A DNA stretch of 33,232 nt from an uncultured Collinsella sp. (lineage in GTDB: Bacteria; Actinomycetota; Coriobacteriia; Coriobacteriales; Coriobacteriaceae): assembly GCA_900556605.1 (NCBI GenBank), contig USPC01000008.1, positions 1 to 33,232 on the forward strand. The letters are read 5' to 3'. The notes beneath the pieces are model-generated. The model was not told the origin of the DNA. It made no database searches and saw only the letters and a list, made by a program, of their open reading frames with translations. Shown here in pieces: positions 25,302 through 33,232 of the stretch; the first letter of the stretch is position 1, and every line of letters starts with the position of its first letter. The translations under genes and the position numbers were made by a program.

Positions 25302-25844
25302 CTAGTGCACCAGTTTGCCAAATTGAATAGCGCGAACAATCAGCGTTACGCCAAACACCAGCAGCGCGGCGCCGCTAAAGATGACGAGCATCTTGGCCGA
25401 CCACAGCGGATAAATAAACACGAACATGCCGGCGATGATGGAGAGTGCGCCGCTCAGGATGGCGAGGGCACGGTTGGACGAAAGCTCGGACTCCAGAATG
25501 GACATGACACCTTCGACAATCCAGCCAAAGCCGGCCACGATAACCACCATCGTGGTGAGCGTCGCGGTCGAGAAGGCCTGGTTGCGCAGGATTATGACGC
25601 CGCCCAGAATAATGAGTAGGTTGGAGATGATGCTCGTCACGCGCCAGCCGGTGGGCAGCAGCGGCTCAAAAATGGCAGTGAACAGCCTGATGGCAGCAGT
25701 GATTACAAAGTAAAAACCCAGGACGGTCGTCAAAAAGACGAGGGACTTGGCGGGTGCAAAAAGCAGCGCGATACCAGCAATGAGTGCTAAGACGCCCGTG
25801 ATGGCGTAGATCCAGCGTACGGCCTTGACGGCTTTGCCCGCCAT
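25302..25844 (-). CDS. HdeD/DUF308 family membrane protein, start uncertain
   Basis: A 180-residue protein with about six transmembrane helices in three pairs (ITGVLALIAGIALLF, LVFLTTVLGFYFVITAAI, IISNLLIILGGVIIL, TMVVIVAGFGWIVEGVMSIL, ALAILSGALSIIAGMFVFI, LVIFSGAALLVFGVTLIV), the HdeD/DUF308 pattern. Members are associated with acid or stress response; the mechanism is unknown. The ATG at 25844 has a poor ribosome binding site. A much better one (AAGGAGAC) lies before an ATG at 25900 in another frame, encoding MGIFKNDDQKSSQFGFDKAW. A single extra base near 25831 would join that leader to KAVKAVRWIY, so a frameshift is likely. The stop TAG directly abuts the DUF188 ATG. Confidence 0.72.
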   Translation of the reverse strand: MAGKAVKAVRWIYAITGVLALIAGIALLFAPAKSLVFLTTVLGFYFVITAAIRLFTAIFEPLLPTGWRVTSIISNLLIILGGVIILRNQAFSTATLTTMVVIVAGFGWIVEGVMSILESELSSNRALAILSGALSIIAGMFVFIYPLWSAKMLVIFSGAALLVFGVTLIVRAIQFGKLVH

Positions 25845-26135
25845 GCTTTGTCAAATCCAAACTGGCTCGATTTTTGGTCATCGTTCTTAAAGATGCCCAT
25901 AATGTCTCCTTTCCGTGCGGCGTAAGCCTTGATCGTTACAACCAGTATCGCTTAAAGGCGCTGGCGTATGGGTCGGGGAGGGCGAAACGTAACCCAAAGG
26001 TCCCGAATTGTTTCCGTTGTTCCCCACGTCGCGATTTTCTATTCAACAGGTGTAGAACATTGCAGCCCTGTTCGTTATTGCCTACGTTTTAGGTTAGATT
26101 CTCCTAAGGACAATTGGCTTGTATTGGGGGTCCCT

Positions 26136-26807
26136 ATGAACGAAGCAGTTCCCGCGGCGCCGGTAAGCGCCGAGTCGATGGCAAAGCAGGGTTGCGAAAA
26201 GCTCGGCTTGAACGCGTTTGATGCGTTGGTTCGCCGCGCCCGTACGTGCCGTCGCTTTGACGAGTCCATGCGCGTGCCGCGTGAGCTTTTGCTTGAGCTG
26301 GCGGAGCTGGCGCACCTGACTCCCTGTGGTGCCAATGCTCAGCGTCTTCGTTTTCATGTGGTGAGCGGTGCCGAGGATTGCGCGCGCGTATTTGATGAGC
26401 TCGCGTGGGCCGGTGCGCTTAAGGATTGGCCGGGTCCTGCCGAGGGTGAGCGCCCGACCGGCTACATCGCGATTTTGGCCGAGCGCGCCGTTCCGGGTAA
26501 GCCCGCCGCTCCCATTACCGAGGCCGACACGGGCATTGCCGCGCAGACGATGATGCTCGCCGCCCGCAGCGCCACGCCCGAGGTGGCAGCCTGCATGTTC
26601 AAGGCCTTTACGCCCCACGCGATCGATGCCATGGGGCTCGATAACGACAAGTATGAGCTCAAGCTGATCATGGCGTTTGGCGTTCCGGCCGAGACGCAGG
26701 TGATCGATGCGATCGATTCCAACCCCGACGGCTCAATTAATTACTGGCGCGACGAGGCACAGGTGCACCACGTACCCAAGCGCCCGCTTGCTGACGTACT
26801 GGTGTAG
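26136..26807 (+). CDS. nitroreductase-family protein
   Basis: A 223-residue protein with the N-terminal nitroreductase signature RRARTCRRFDESMRVPRELL (FMN phosphate-binding Arg pair), the APCGANAQ-like block HLTPCGANAQRLRF, and the central AGIAAQ-like EADTGIAAQTMMLAARS; these are the flavin-binding segments of the family. The C-terminus is GSINYWRDEAQVHHVPKRPLADVLV. Many members are NAD(P)H:FMN oxidoreductases; the substrate here is unknown. GGGGG upstream of the ATG at 26136 is the only candidate ribosome binding site, so the start is moderately sure. A REP-like hairpin follows. Confidence 0.85.
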   Translation: MNEAVPAAPVSAESMAKQGCEKLGLNAFDALVRRARTCRRFDESMRVPRELLLELAELAHLTPCGANAQRLRFHVVSGAEDCARVFDELAWAGALKDWPGPAEGERPTGYIAILAERAVPGKPAAPITEADTGIAAQTMMLAARSATPEVAACMFKAFTPHAIDAMGLDNDKYELKLIMAFGVPAETQVIDAIDSNPDGSINYWRDEAQVHHVPKRPLADVLV

Positions 26808-26839
26808 CTGAGCGTCGCCGCGGTGTGATCCGGCGGTGA

Positions 26840-26874
26840 ACCACCACAAAGGTGCCTGTCCCCTTTGTGGTGGT
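26840..26874. repeat. REP-like hairpin GGTGCCTGTCCCC
   Basis: ACCACCACAAAGG (26840-26852) and CCTTTGTGGTGGT (26862-26874) are perfect 13-bp reverse complements around TGCCTGTCC. The loop sequence resembles the ends of REP-like elements in other bacteria. It sits 33 nt after the nitroreductase stop and 15 nt before the first phosphatase start. Confidence 0.8.
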
Positions 26875-26889
26875 ACGAGAGGAGGACAT

Positions 26890-27432
26890 GTGGCCGATCT
26901 GTATTTGGTGCGGCATGGGCAGACTGAGTTCAATGTGCAGAACATTTTGCAGGGCTGGCACGATTCGCCGCTTACGGCGCGCGGGCGCGAGCAGGCGCTG
27001 GCGACGCGCGCGGCGTTCGAGGACCGCGGCGTGACCTTTGACCATGTGTATTCGTCTCCGTTGGGGCGGGCGCGGTGTACGGCAGAGCTAATTGCTGGTG
27101 AGGGCCGCTCGATAGAGCTGGTCGATGACCTGCGCGAGTGGCATTTGGGCACGCTGGAGGGTACATCAAATCGCGAGATGCCGCCGCAGCCCTGGGGCGA
27201 TTATCCGGTGGCCTTTGGCGGCGAGTCGGAAGTGCAGCTCCGAGCGCGCATGGTCGCGGCGCTGTCCCGCATCATGGCCAGGTCGCAGCACGACTGCGTG
27301 CTGGCGGTTTCCCACGGCTCAGCCTGCCAGGAGTTTCTTGAGTATGTGACTGGCAGGGGAGAGCTACCCGACAACGGTGCCGTGCTTCATTTTGGCTATT
27401 GCGACGGGGCGTTTTCGCTCTTGGGTTGGTAA
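26890..27432 (+). CDS. histidine phosphatase family protein (first of tandem pair)
   Basis: A 180-residue member of the histidine phosphatase (phosphoglycerate mutase-like) superfamily. The phosphorylated His is in VADLYLVRHGQTEFN (His9), Arg and Glu of the pocket are in SSPLGRARCTAEL and LREWHLGTLEG, and the second catalytic His in LAVSHGSACQEF. It lacks a mutase insertion and is probably a phosphatase. Translation starts at GTG 26890 with GAGAGGAGGAC immediately upstream; the longer ATG reading would traverse the hairpin. The next gene, 18 nt downstream, is a diverged copy. Confidence 0.9.
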   Translation: MADLYLVRHGQTEFNVQNILQGWHDSPLTARGREQALATRAAFEDRGVTFDHVYSSPLGRARCTAELIAGEGRSIELVDDLREWHLGTLEGTSNREMPPQPWGDYPVAFGGESEVQLRARMVAALSRIMARSQHDCVLAVSHGSACQEFLEYVTGRGELPDNGAVLHFGYCDGAFSLLGW

Positions 27433-27450
27433 CAAACGAAAGGACCCCCT

Positions 27451-28086
27451 ATGAATAAAGACCTGTATCTGGTTCGTCATGGACAGACGATATTTAATCT
27501 CAAGCGCATTATTCAGGGCTGGAGTGACTCGCCGCTCACGCAGTTGGGATGCGACCAGGCGGCGCGTGTCGGCATGTTTTTACGTGCGCGCGGCATTGAG
27601 CCCGATCATGCCTACACCTCCACACTTCATCGCACCGAGCAGACTATCGCCAACTTGTGGCCGGGCTTGGCGTACGAGCGCCTGGACGGCCTGCGCGAAT
27701 GGTTCTTTGGCGACTTTGAGGCCGAGCGCGTGATGCTTATGCCCGAGCGCCCGTGGCGCGATTTCTATCGTCAGTTTGGCGGCGAGGGCCAGATGCAGGT
27801 GCGCGACCGCATGGTGACGACGCTGACCGAGCTTATACAGCGTCCGGACCATACGTGCGTGCTTGCGGTAAGCCACGGATCGGCCATCAAGGAGTTCATG
27901 GACCACGTGAAGGGCGCGGCGGCAGACGAGCGCGACCGTGTGCCGGGCAACTGCTCGGTGCTGCACTTTGCGTTTGACGACGAATCCGACACGTTTGAGC
28001 TGATTGAGATTTTTACGCAGGAGGATTACGCACGCGAGCTGGGCCTTGAACCGCTTGTGGCTACTGCAGGTCCGCAGCGCGGATAA
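27451..28086 (+). CDS. histidine phosphatase family protein (second of tandem pair)
   Basis: The 211-residue second copy shares the order of motifs with its neighbour: MNKDLYLVRHGQTIFNLKRI (His10), TSTLHRTEQTIANL, LREWFFGDFE, and LAVSHGSAIKEFM with the second His. It has a longer C-terminus (about 30 residues, DTFELIEIFTQEDYARELGL). The two overlap in family but are only moderately similar, so duplication is not recent. AAAGGACC precedes the ATG. A strong terminator ends the pair. Confidence 0.9.
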   Translation: MNKDLYLVRHGQTIFNLKRIIQGWSDSPLTQLGCDQAARVGMFLRARGIEPDHAYTSTLHRTEQTIANLWPGLAYERLDGLREWFFGDFEAERVMLMPERPWRDFYRQFGGEGQMQVRDRMVTTLTELIQRPDHTCVLAVSHGSAIKEFMDHVKGAAADERDRVPGNCSVLHFAFDDESDTFELIEIFTQEDYARELGLEPLVATAGPQRG

Positions 28087-28133
28087 CGCGAGCGTGTCGA
28101 CTCGGGTCGCCGGCATAACTTCTCGACGCAAAA

Positions 28134-28174
28134 GGGGCGGAGATGTATGTACCTGCTGCATCTCCGCCCCCTGT
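28134..28174 (+). terminator. terminator hairpin between convergent genes
   Basis: GGGGCGGAGATG (28134-28145) pairs perfectly with CATCTCCGCCCC (28159-28170), followed by CTGTTTGTTG on the plus strand. Upstream on the plus strand is AAAA, giving a short U-run on the minus strand too, so it may serve both the phosphatase pair and the DUF1015-like gene. Confidence 0.85.
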
Positions 28175-28215
28175 TTGTTGAGCTGCCGATTTTTGTGCTG
28201 CGCGGTCTGGTCTTG

Positions 28216-28905
28216 CTAGAACCGCGCGACTTGGTGCGTGAGCAGACCCGTCGGAACCTGCGGCGCGGCGCCGGCGATCTGCGCGGCGGGGAACAGTGCG
28301 GCTACAGCAAAGTTGAACGGCTCTTTGCCCGTGTAGGTGCCGGCAGCATGGGCATCGTCGGCCAGGAGCTGTGATGCCTCGACTAGTGCGGCAGCGTAGG
28401 CAGGGTCGTCGGCCAGTGCCGGCTCCGGCGCCTGGTCGAGCATGGCACGGATGGCGCCGGCGGCGTCCTCGCGCTTGACCTCCCACACGCGGTGCGTAAT
28501 GCCCGCGGGGTCGGTGACGGCGTAGAGCGAGGCGCCCTCTTTGGCAGCGCCCAGGATGATGTCCATGACGGGCGACGCCTCGTAGGCGAGCGTTACGGGA
28601 CGGGGCTGTACCTTGAGCTCGGCGATCGCGCGCGCGGCGGCGAGTGCGTCGACGCTCTCGGCGGCAGCCTCGTCGCTACCCGTCAGCACGTTAACCGGGC
28701 AAATCGCCACGACACCCGTCACGCATCCCGGCTCGCCCGAGCATTCGTACACGTAATACGCCGCACCCGGGTCCTTGAGCATCAGACCATCGGCAATGGC
28801 TCCGCGCAGAGCATCGTTGCCGCTCAGGATGCTGCCCATTGCAGGCAGCGCCTCGAGCACGCGGTCCTGAGCCGGGCGGATGCAGGGAAACGGAAGTGCT
28901 TTCAT
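28216..28905 (-). CDS. short DUF1015-like protein
   Basis: A 229-residue protein starting MKALPFPCIRPAQDRVLEAL, like the N-terminus of DUF1015 proteins, with the second family block ITHRVWEVKRED at about residue 136. Full DUF1015 proteins are about 400 residues and contain a DGHHR motif in the C-terminal half; neither that length nor that motif is present, and the C-terminus instead has EASQLLADDAHAAGTYTG. So it is a shortened or diverged member. DUF1015 genes commonly neighbour serA/serC, and here serA and serC lie upstream on the same strand. The function of the family is unknown. It has no strong ribosome binding site (AGGACCGCCC). Confidence 0.6.
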   Translation of the reverse strand: MKALPFPCIRPAQDRVLEALPAMGSILSGNDALRGAIADGLMLKDPGAAYYVYECSGEPGCVTGVVAICPVNVLTGSDEAAAESVDALAAARAIAELKVQPRPVTLAYEASPVMDIILGAAKEGASLYAVTDPAGITHRVWEVKREDAAGAIRAMLDQAPEPALADDPAYAAALVEASQLLADDAHAAGTYTGKEPFNFAVAALFPAAQIAGAAPQVPTGLLTHQVARF

Positions 28906-28944
28906 GGGCGGTCCTAACGCGCGAGTCGGTTTGTTCGCGGCTTA

Positions 28945-30165
28945 TTATGCCCCAACTTGGCCGCTCGCGTCCCAGAGCACGTTATCGGCGAGTGCGATTA
29001 GCACCTGCTGACAACGAACGATATCGGCGTGGGACACATATTCGTTAGGCTTGTGGGCGAGCGCGAGCGAGCCTGGGCCATAGCTCATGCAGTTATGGTT
29101 ACCCGTCTTGCCGGCAATGACGGCAGTGTCGGTGTAGCCGGTAAAGAAGCCGACGGTCGTGTCCGCGTCCGTCACGTCATCGGCGGCACGCTTGAGCGCT
29201 GCTAGAAGGGGAGAGTTTGGGTCGCGCTCGATGGCGGGGCGGTCGCCCGTCACGGTGTAGCTGCCATGGCAACCGGGAACGGCGGCTTCGGCGACGGCGA
29301 TGGCCTGCTCTACCATGCGCGTCGCGGCGGCCGTATCGGTCGGCGGGGTCAGGCGCATGTCGACCCAGACTTTGGCGCGGTCGGGTACGACATAGGGACG
29401 GTAGCCACCTTCGATCTGTCCAAACGTGATGGTCGAAGGCCCCAGCTCATCGTGCGCGGGCAGCGCCGCGAACGCATGGCGCAGCGCGCAGACGGCCTCG
29501 GCCATGGCGGCGACGGCGTCTGCGCCCTTCCAAGGCTGGCTCGCATGTGCCGTGGCGCCGGTCATCTCGATCTCGAACCACGTGCGTCCCTTGTGCGCCA
29601 CCTGAATCTGTCCGTCGGTGGGCTCGGTGTCCAGCACCCATTCGCGTGAGCCGACCCAGCCGGCATCGATCGCGGCCTCTGAGCCACGCATAAAATCTTC
29701 CTCGTCGACCGAGCAGATGAGCGAAAAGCCGCGGCGGGGCAGCGCGCCATCCGCTACCACGCGCTCGAGCGTATAGACCAGTGCGGCAATGGCGCAGGCC
29801 AGGCCACCCTTCATGTCGCAGGCGCCACGGCCATAGAGTTTGTCGTTACGCACAACCGCCCCGAGTGGCGGCGTGTTTGCGTCCCAGCCATCGCCCAGCG
29901 TAACGGTATCCATGTGGCAGATGTAGACGAGTCGCGCCTCGTCGCTCACTCCCGGCACGGTAATCATAAGGTTGCGGCGCCCGGGGAGTGCTTCGAGCTC
30001 TGCAATTTGCACGGCATCGAGTACCGGATGGCTCAGCTGCGCTAACCGTTCCTCAACCAACGCTTTGATATAGCGTTCAATCTCGCCCTCATACGCACCT
30101 GGGTCGGAACTGTCGATCCGCACGAGTCTTTGCGTAAGCCGCCAAGCAAAATCTGTATCAACCAT
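28945..30165 (-). CDS. M20-family peptidase/deacylase (ArgE/DapE-like)
   Basis: A 406-residue zinc-type M20 hydrolase. Visible: VYICHMDTVTLGDGW (metal His and catalytic Asp), GRGACDMKGGLA (bridging Asp), CSVDEEDFMRGSEA (catalytic/metal Glu pair), a dimerisation domain with VAHKGRTWFEIEMTGATAHAS, and a C-terminal metal His in the final GPGSLALAHKPNEYVS. This is the ArgE/DapE/succinyl-diaminopimelate desuccinylase pattern; the substrate is not predictable, and no arg or dap genes are adjacent. The ATG at 30165 has GAGGTG upstream, and the longer in-frame reading crosses the serA terminator. It follows serA on the same strand but behind that terminator, so it probably has its own promoter. Confidence 0.9.
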   Translation of the reverse strand: MVDTDFAWRLTQRLVRIDSSDPGAYEGEIERYIKALVEERLAQLSHPVLDAVQIAELEALPGRRNLMITVPGVSDEARLVYICHMDTVTLGDGWDANTPPLGAVVRNDKLYGRGACDMKGGLACAIAALVYTLERVVADGALPRRGFSLICSVDEEDFMRGSEAAIDAGWVGSREWVLDTEPTDGQIQVAHKGRTWFEIEMTGATAHASQPWKGADAVAAMAEAVCALRHAFAALPAHDELGPSTITFGQIEGGYRPYVVPDRAKVWVDMRLTPPTDTAAATRMVEQAIAVAEAAVPGCHGSYTVTGDRPAIERDPNSPLLAALKRAADDVTDADTTVGFFTGYTDTAVIAGKTGNHNCMSYGPGSLALAHKPNEYVSHADIVRCQQVLIALADNVLWDASGQVGA

Positions 30166-30242
30166 AGGCACCTCACAGATAGTTAGGTCAACATACAGAT
30201 TGTATGCCAAGAAGCGGCTCGGTGCATTTAATGGAGTGCTTA

Positions 30243-30281
30243 CAAAAACGGGGGCGCCTCTCATGCGAAAGGCGCCCCCGC
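30243..30281 (-). terminator. terminator of the serC-serA operon
   Basis: On the minus strand CGGGGGCGCC pairs with GGCGCCCCCG around TTTCGCATGAGA, followed by TTTTTGTA. It lies 62 nt past the serA stop. Confidence 0.9.
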
Positions 30282-30342
30282 GGGCATTCAATGTCAGTAA
30301 CGGGCAGGCCACATGGGGAACTGCCCTTCAGATCAGCCGGCG

Positions 30343-31506
30343 CTACTTGATCACGCGCACGCGATACATCGAGGGAATCTGCTTGAGTGCTTCGATGGTA
30401 CTGGTGTCAAGGTGCTCGTCGGTGTCGAACATGGTGTAGGCGTTCTCGCCGGCGGACTCGTTGGTCATGCGCTGCACGTTGGCGTTGTCCTTGGCAAGGA
30501 TTGCCGTGATCTGGCCGATCATGTTGGGCACGTTGGCGTGCAGGCAGGCGATGCGGCTTGCGGCGCGCGCCTTGCCCATGCTGCAGGCGGGGTAGTTGAC
30601 GCTGTGTGCGATGTTGCCGTTCTCCAGGTAATCCTTAAGCTCGCTGATGGCCATGTCGGCGCAGTTGGCCTCGGCCTCGCCGGTGCCTGCGCCCGAGTGC
30701 GTGGTGATAAACGTATTTGGCATCTTGACGGTCTTGGGCGTGGCAAAGTCGCAGCTAAACCAGCTGAGCTTGCCCTCGCGCAGGGCGGCGTCAACGGCGT
30801 CCTCGTCAATGATGGTCTCGCGTGCGTAGTTGATGAGCACGGCGTCCGGGGCCAGCAGGTTGATCTGCTCGGTGCTGATCATGCCGATGGTGTCGGCCTT
30901 GCTGGGCACGTGTACGGTGAGGTAGTCGCAGCCGCGGCAGAGATCCTCGAGCGTGCCCACGCGCTGCACCTCGCGGCTCAGCACCCACGCGTGCTCGACG
31001 GAAATGAACGGGTCGTAGCCGTAAACGTCCATGCCCAGGTCGACGCAGGCGTTGGCGACCTTGGAGCCCACGTTGCCCAGGCCGATGACGCCGATGCGCT
31101 TGCCCTTGAGCTCGCGGCCCACAAAGGCCTTCTTGGCTTTCTCGGCATCGACCTGGATCTCGGGGTCGTCGGCGTTGTCGCGCACCCAGTTCATCGATTG
31201 CACCACGCCGCGGCTCGAGAGCACCAGCATGCCTAGGACGAGCTCCTTGACGGCGTTGCTGTTGGCGCCGGGGGAGTTAAAGACGACGACGCCCTTCTTG
31301 GCGTACTCCTCGACGGGGATGTTGTTGACGCCGGCACCGCAGCGGGCGATGGCGCGGATGCCCTCGGGCAGCTCGTAGCCGTGCAGGTCGGTCGAGCGCA
31401 TCAGGATCGCGTCGGCCTCTTCGGCGGTGCTCACAAATTCGTAGCCCTCGCCAAACTCGACTTTGCCGTCCTTGGTGATATCGTCGATGGTCTTAATCTT
31501 ACGCAT
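30343..31506 (-). CDS. serA: D-3-phosphoglycerate dehydrogenase
   Basis: A 387-residue enzyme, the first step of the phosphorylated serine pathway: 3-phosphoglycerate plus NAD to 3-phosphohydroxypyruvate. The catalytic/substrate domain has RCGAGVNNIPVEEYAKKGVV, the Rossmann fold is GVIGLGNVGSKVANACVDLG, and the catalytic His is in TFITTHSGAGTGEAEAN. The C-terminal 70 residues form an ACT domain (IACLHANVPNMIGQITAI ... NANVQRMTNESAG) for likely serine feedback; there is no intervening ASB domain, as in short SerA forms. GCTAAGGAG precedes the ATG at 31506. It follows serC by 72 nt and is terminated at 30243. Confidence 0.96.
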   Translation of the reverse strand: MRKIKTIDDITKDGKVEFGEGYEFVSTAEEADAILMRSTDLHGYELPEGIRAIARCGAGVNNIPVEEYAKKGVVVFNSPGANSNAVKELVLGMLVLSSRGVVQSMNWVRDNADDPEIQVDAEKAKKAFVGRELKGKRIGVIGLGNVGSKVANACVDLGMDVYGYDPFISVEHAWVLSREVQRVGTLEDLCRGCDYLTVHVPSKADTIGMISTEQINLLAPDAVLINYARETIIDEDAVDAALREGKLSWFSCDFATPKTVKMPNTFITTHSGAGTGEAEANCADMAISELKDYLENGNIAHSVNYPACSMGKARAASRIACLHANVPNMIGQITAILAKDNANVQRMTNESAGENAYTMFDTDEHLDTSTIEALKQIPSMYRVRVIK

Positions 31507-31578
31507 GGAAAAACTCCTTAGCAGGTTTTGATCTAAACAGGGTGGTCTGAGGTGGCTGGTCGGCCCGCGTGTTGCGGG

Positions 31579-32703
<1,125 letters not shown>

Positions 32704-32833
32704 CTTCTAGTCTCCCTCGTAGTCGTTTGAACGTTCGGGATACTTTAGCACAGTGGAGCGCCAGGCGCGACCGCATCACAACAAAACCCGAGTGCGCCGC
32801 TATGATTTACAGGATGGTTACATGGGGGAGGGC

Positions 32834-33007
32834 TTATCTCGAGGCCCGCATCCGATCCGCCTCGGCCTTCGCTTGTTTCCAGGGGCGCACACGACCGTTG
32901 GTGAGGTCGTCATAACCATGAGCGATGGTACGTTGAATGTGATCTTCGCGTTCCTGAATGGTAGTTAGCGCGCGCGTCTGATCAGAAATAGGCTTTACGA
33001 CAGGCAT
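32834..33007 (-). CDS. Phd/YefM-like antitoxin, apparently solitary
   Basis: A 57-residue protein starting MPVVKPISDQTRALTTIQER, like the DNA-binding N-terminus of Phd/YefM antitoxins (MPxVxPISDL...), and ending YDDLTNGRVRPWKQAKAEAD like their toxin-binding tail. The middle is shorter than in typical 80-90-residue antitoxins. The ATG at 33007 has TAAGGAG upstream. No toxin reading frame follows: the 130 bp to serC hold only the serC promoter region. It may be an orphan or remnant, or it may act alone as a regulator. Confidence 0.5.
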   Translation of the reverse strand: MPVVKPISDQTRALTTIQEREDHIQRTIAHGYDDLTNGRVRPWKQAKAEADRMRASR

Positions 33008-33019
33008 ATGAAACTCCTT

Positions 33020-33047
33020 ACATAGAATCATATGTAGAACTCTATGT
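33020..33047 (-). promoter_or_regulatory. dyad upstream of the antitoxin-like gene
   Basis: ACATAGA (33020-33026) and TCTATGT (33041-33047) are perfect inverted repeats 14 bp apart. Between them, on the minus strand, is TATGAT, a possible -10. This fits autoregulation by the antitoxin-like protein. The remaining stretch to the window end (33048-33232) shows no gene or structure I can define. Confidence 0.45.
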
Positions 33048-33232
33048 TGAGTGTAGCGGAGGGTGGCGTTGGGCGTGTGCGTGCCTGCATTCGTAAGCGC
33101 GGTTGTCTGGCAAGTGTGATTTGGGGCGACCTCGTTAAAGTTTCTAAGCTGCGAAAATGACCGTTAACCGGATTAAATTTGGCTCTGTTAGACCAGGATT
33201 GACATGCCGACCTGCCGGCTAACTCGCCGTCT

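Overview
The window reads as the chromosome of a GC-rich gut actinobacterium. The codon bias, the gene set (Tat-dependent PstS lipoprotein, Sapep-type dipeptidase, short DUF1015-like protein beside serA/serC) and the many intergenic palindromes fit class Coriobacteriia, most likely Collinsella. That assignment is inference from gene content; there is no rRNA marker. No tRNA, rRNA, CRISPR array or canonical transposase was seen.

Layout. 1-260: palindromic repeat over the possible 3' end of an unidentified gene. 353-2464: housekeeping genes tgt and a LOG-family phosphoribohydrolase. 2498-6834: AT-richer accessory island with a DinJ/YafQ-type toxin-antitoxin pair, then a 994-residue fusion of archaeo-eukaryotic primase, SF2 helicase and degenerate PLD-like domain (the primase-helicase type of TOTE conflict systems), then a 231-bp MITE-like element. 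The helicase gene and the MITE lie between two nearly identical palindromic repeats. 6848-10018: DegV, a HAD phosphatase and a Sapep dipeptidase. 10313-13973: pstSCAB phosphate importer, without phoU. 14137-16773: ABC-F ATPase and Cof-type HAD phosphatase. 16875-17371: DtxR/MntR-type metalloregulator with an elaborate operator array. 17490-17618: a nearly 130-bp hairpin between convergent genes. 17635-20409: zinc-type efflux module on the minus strand (P1B ATPase, free HMA metallochaperone, SmtB/CzrA-like ArsR repressor) with three copies of one operator. 20410-22420: second AT-richer accessory patch, an endonuclease-like gene flanked by four copies of a short repeat. 22484-24713: DEDDh exonuclease, and divergently a His-rich membrane metal exporter. 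24820-25900: two adjacent genes (DUF188 and HdeD-like) that both look frameshifted. 26136-28086: nitroreductase and two tandem histidine phosphatases. 28216-32703: DUF1015-like protein, M20 peptidase, serA and serC. 32834-33047: solitary Phd/YefM-like antitoxin.

How it fits together. Two metal-homeostasis circuits can be read. The zinc efflux module has a consensus promoter embedded in ArsR operators. Separately, the DtxR-family regulator and the distant His-rich exporter share an upstream motif, suggesting one Mn/Fe regulon. serC and serA form a serine-biosynthesis operon with no serB in view; the nearby histidine phosphatases are candidates for the missing phosphatase step. The most unusual material is the primase-helicase island and the dense set of palindromic repeats, in which paired base changes keep stems intact and some of which carry gene stop codons or act as terminators.
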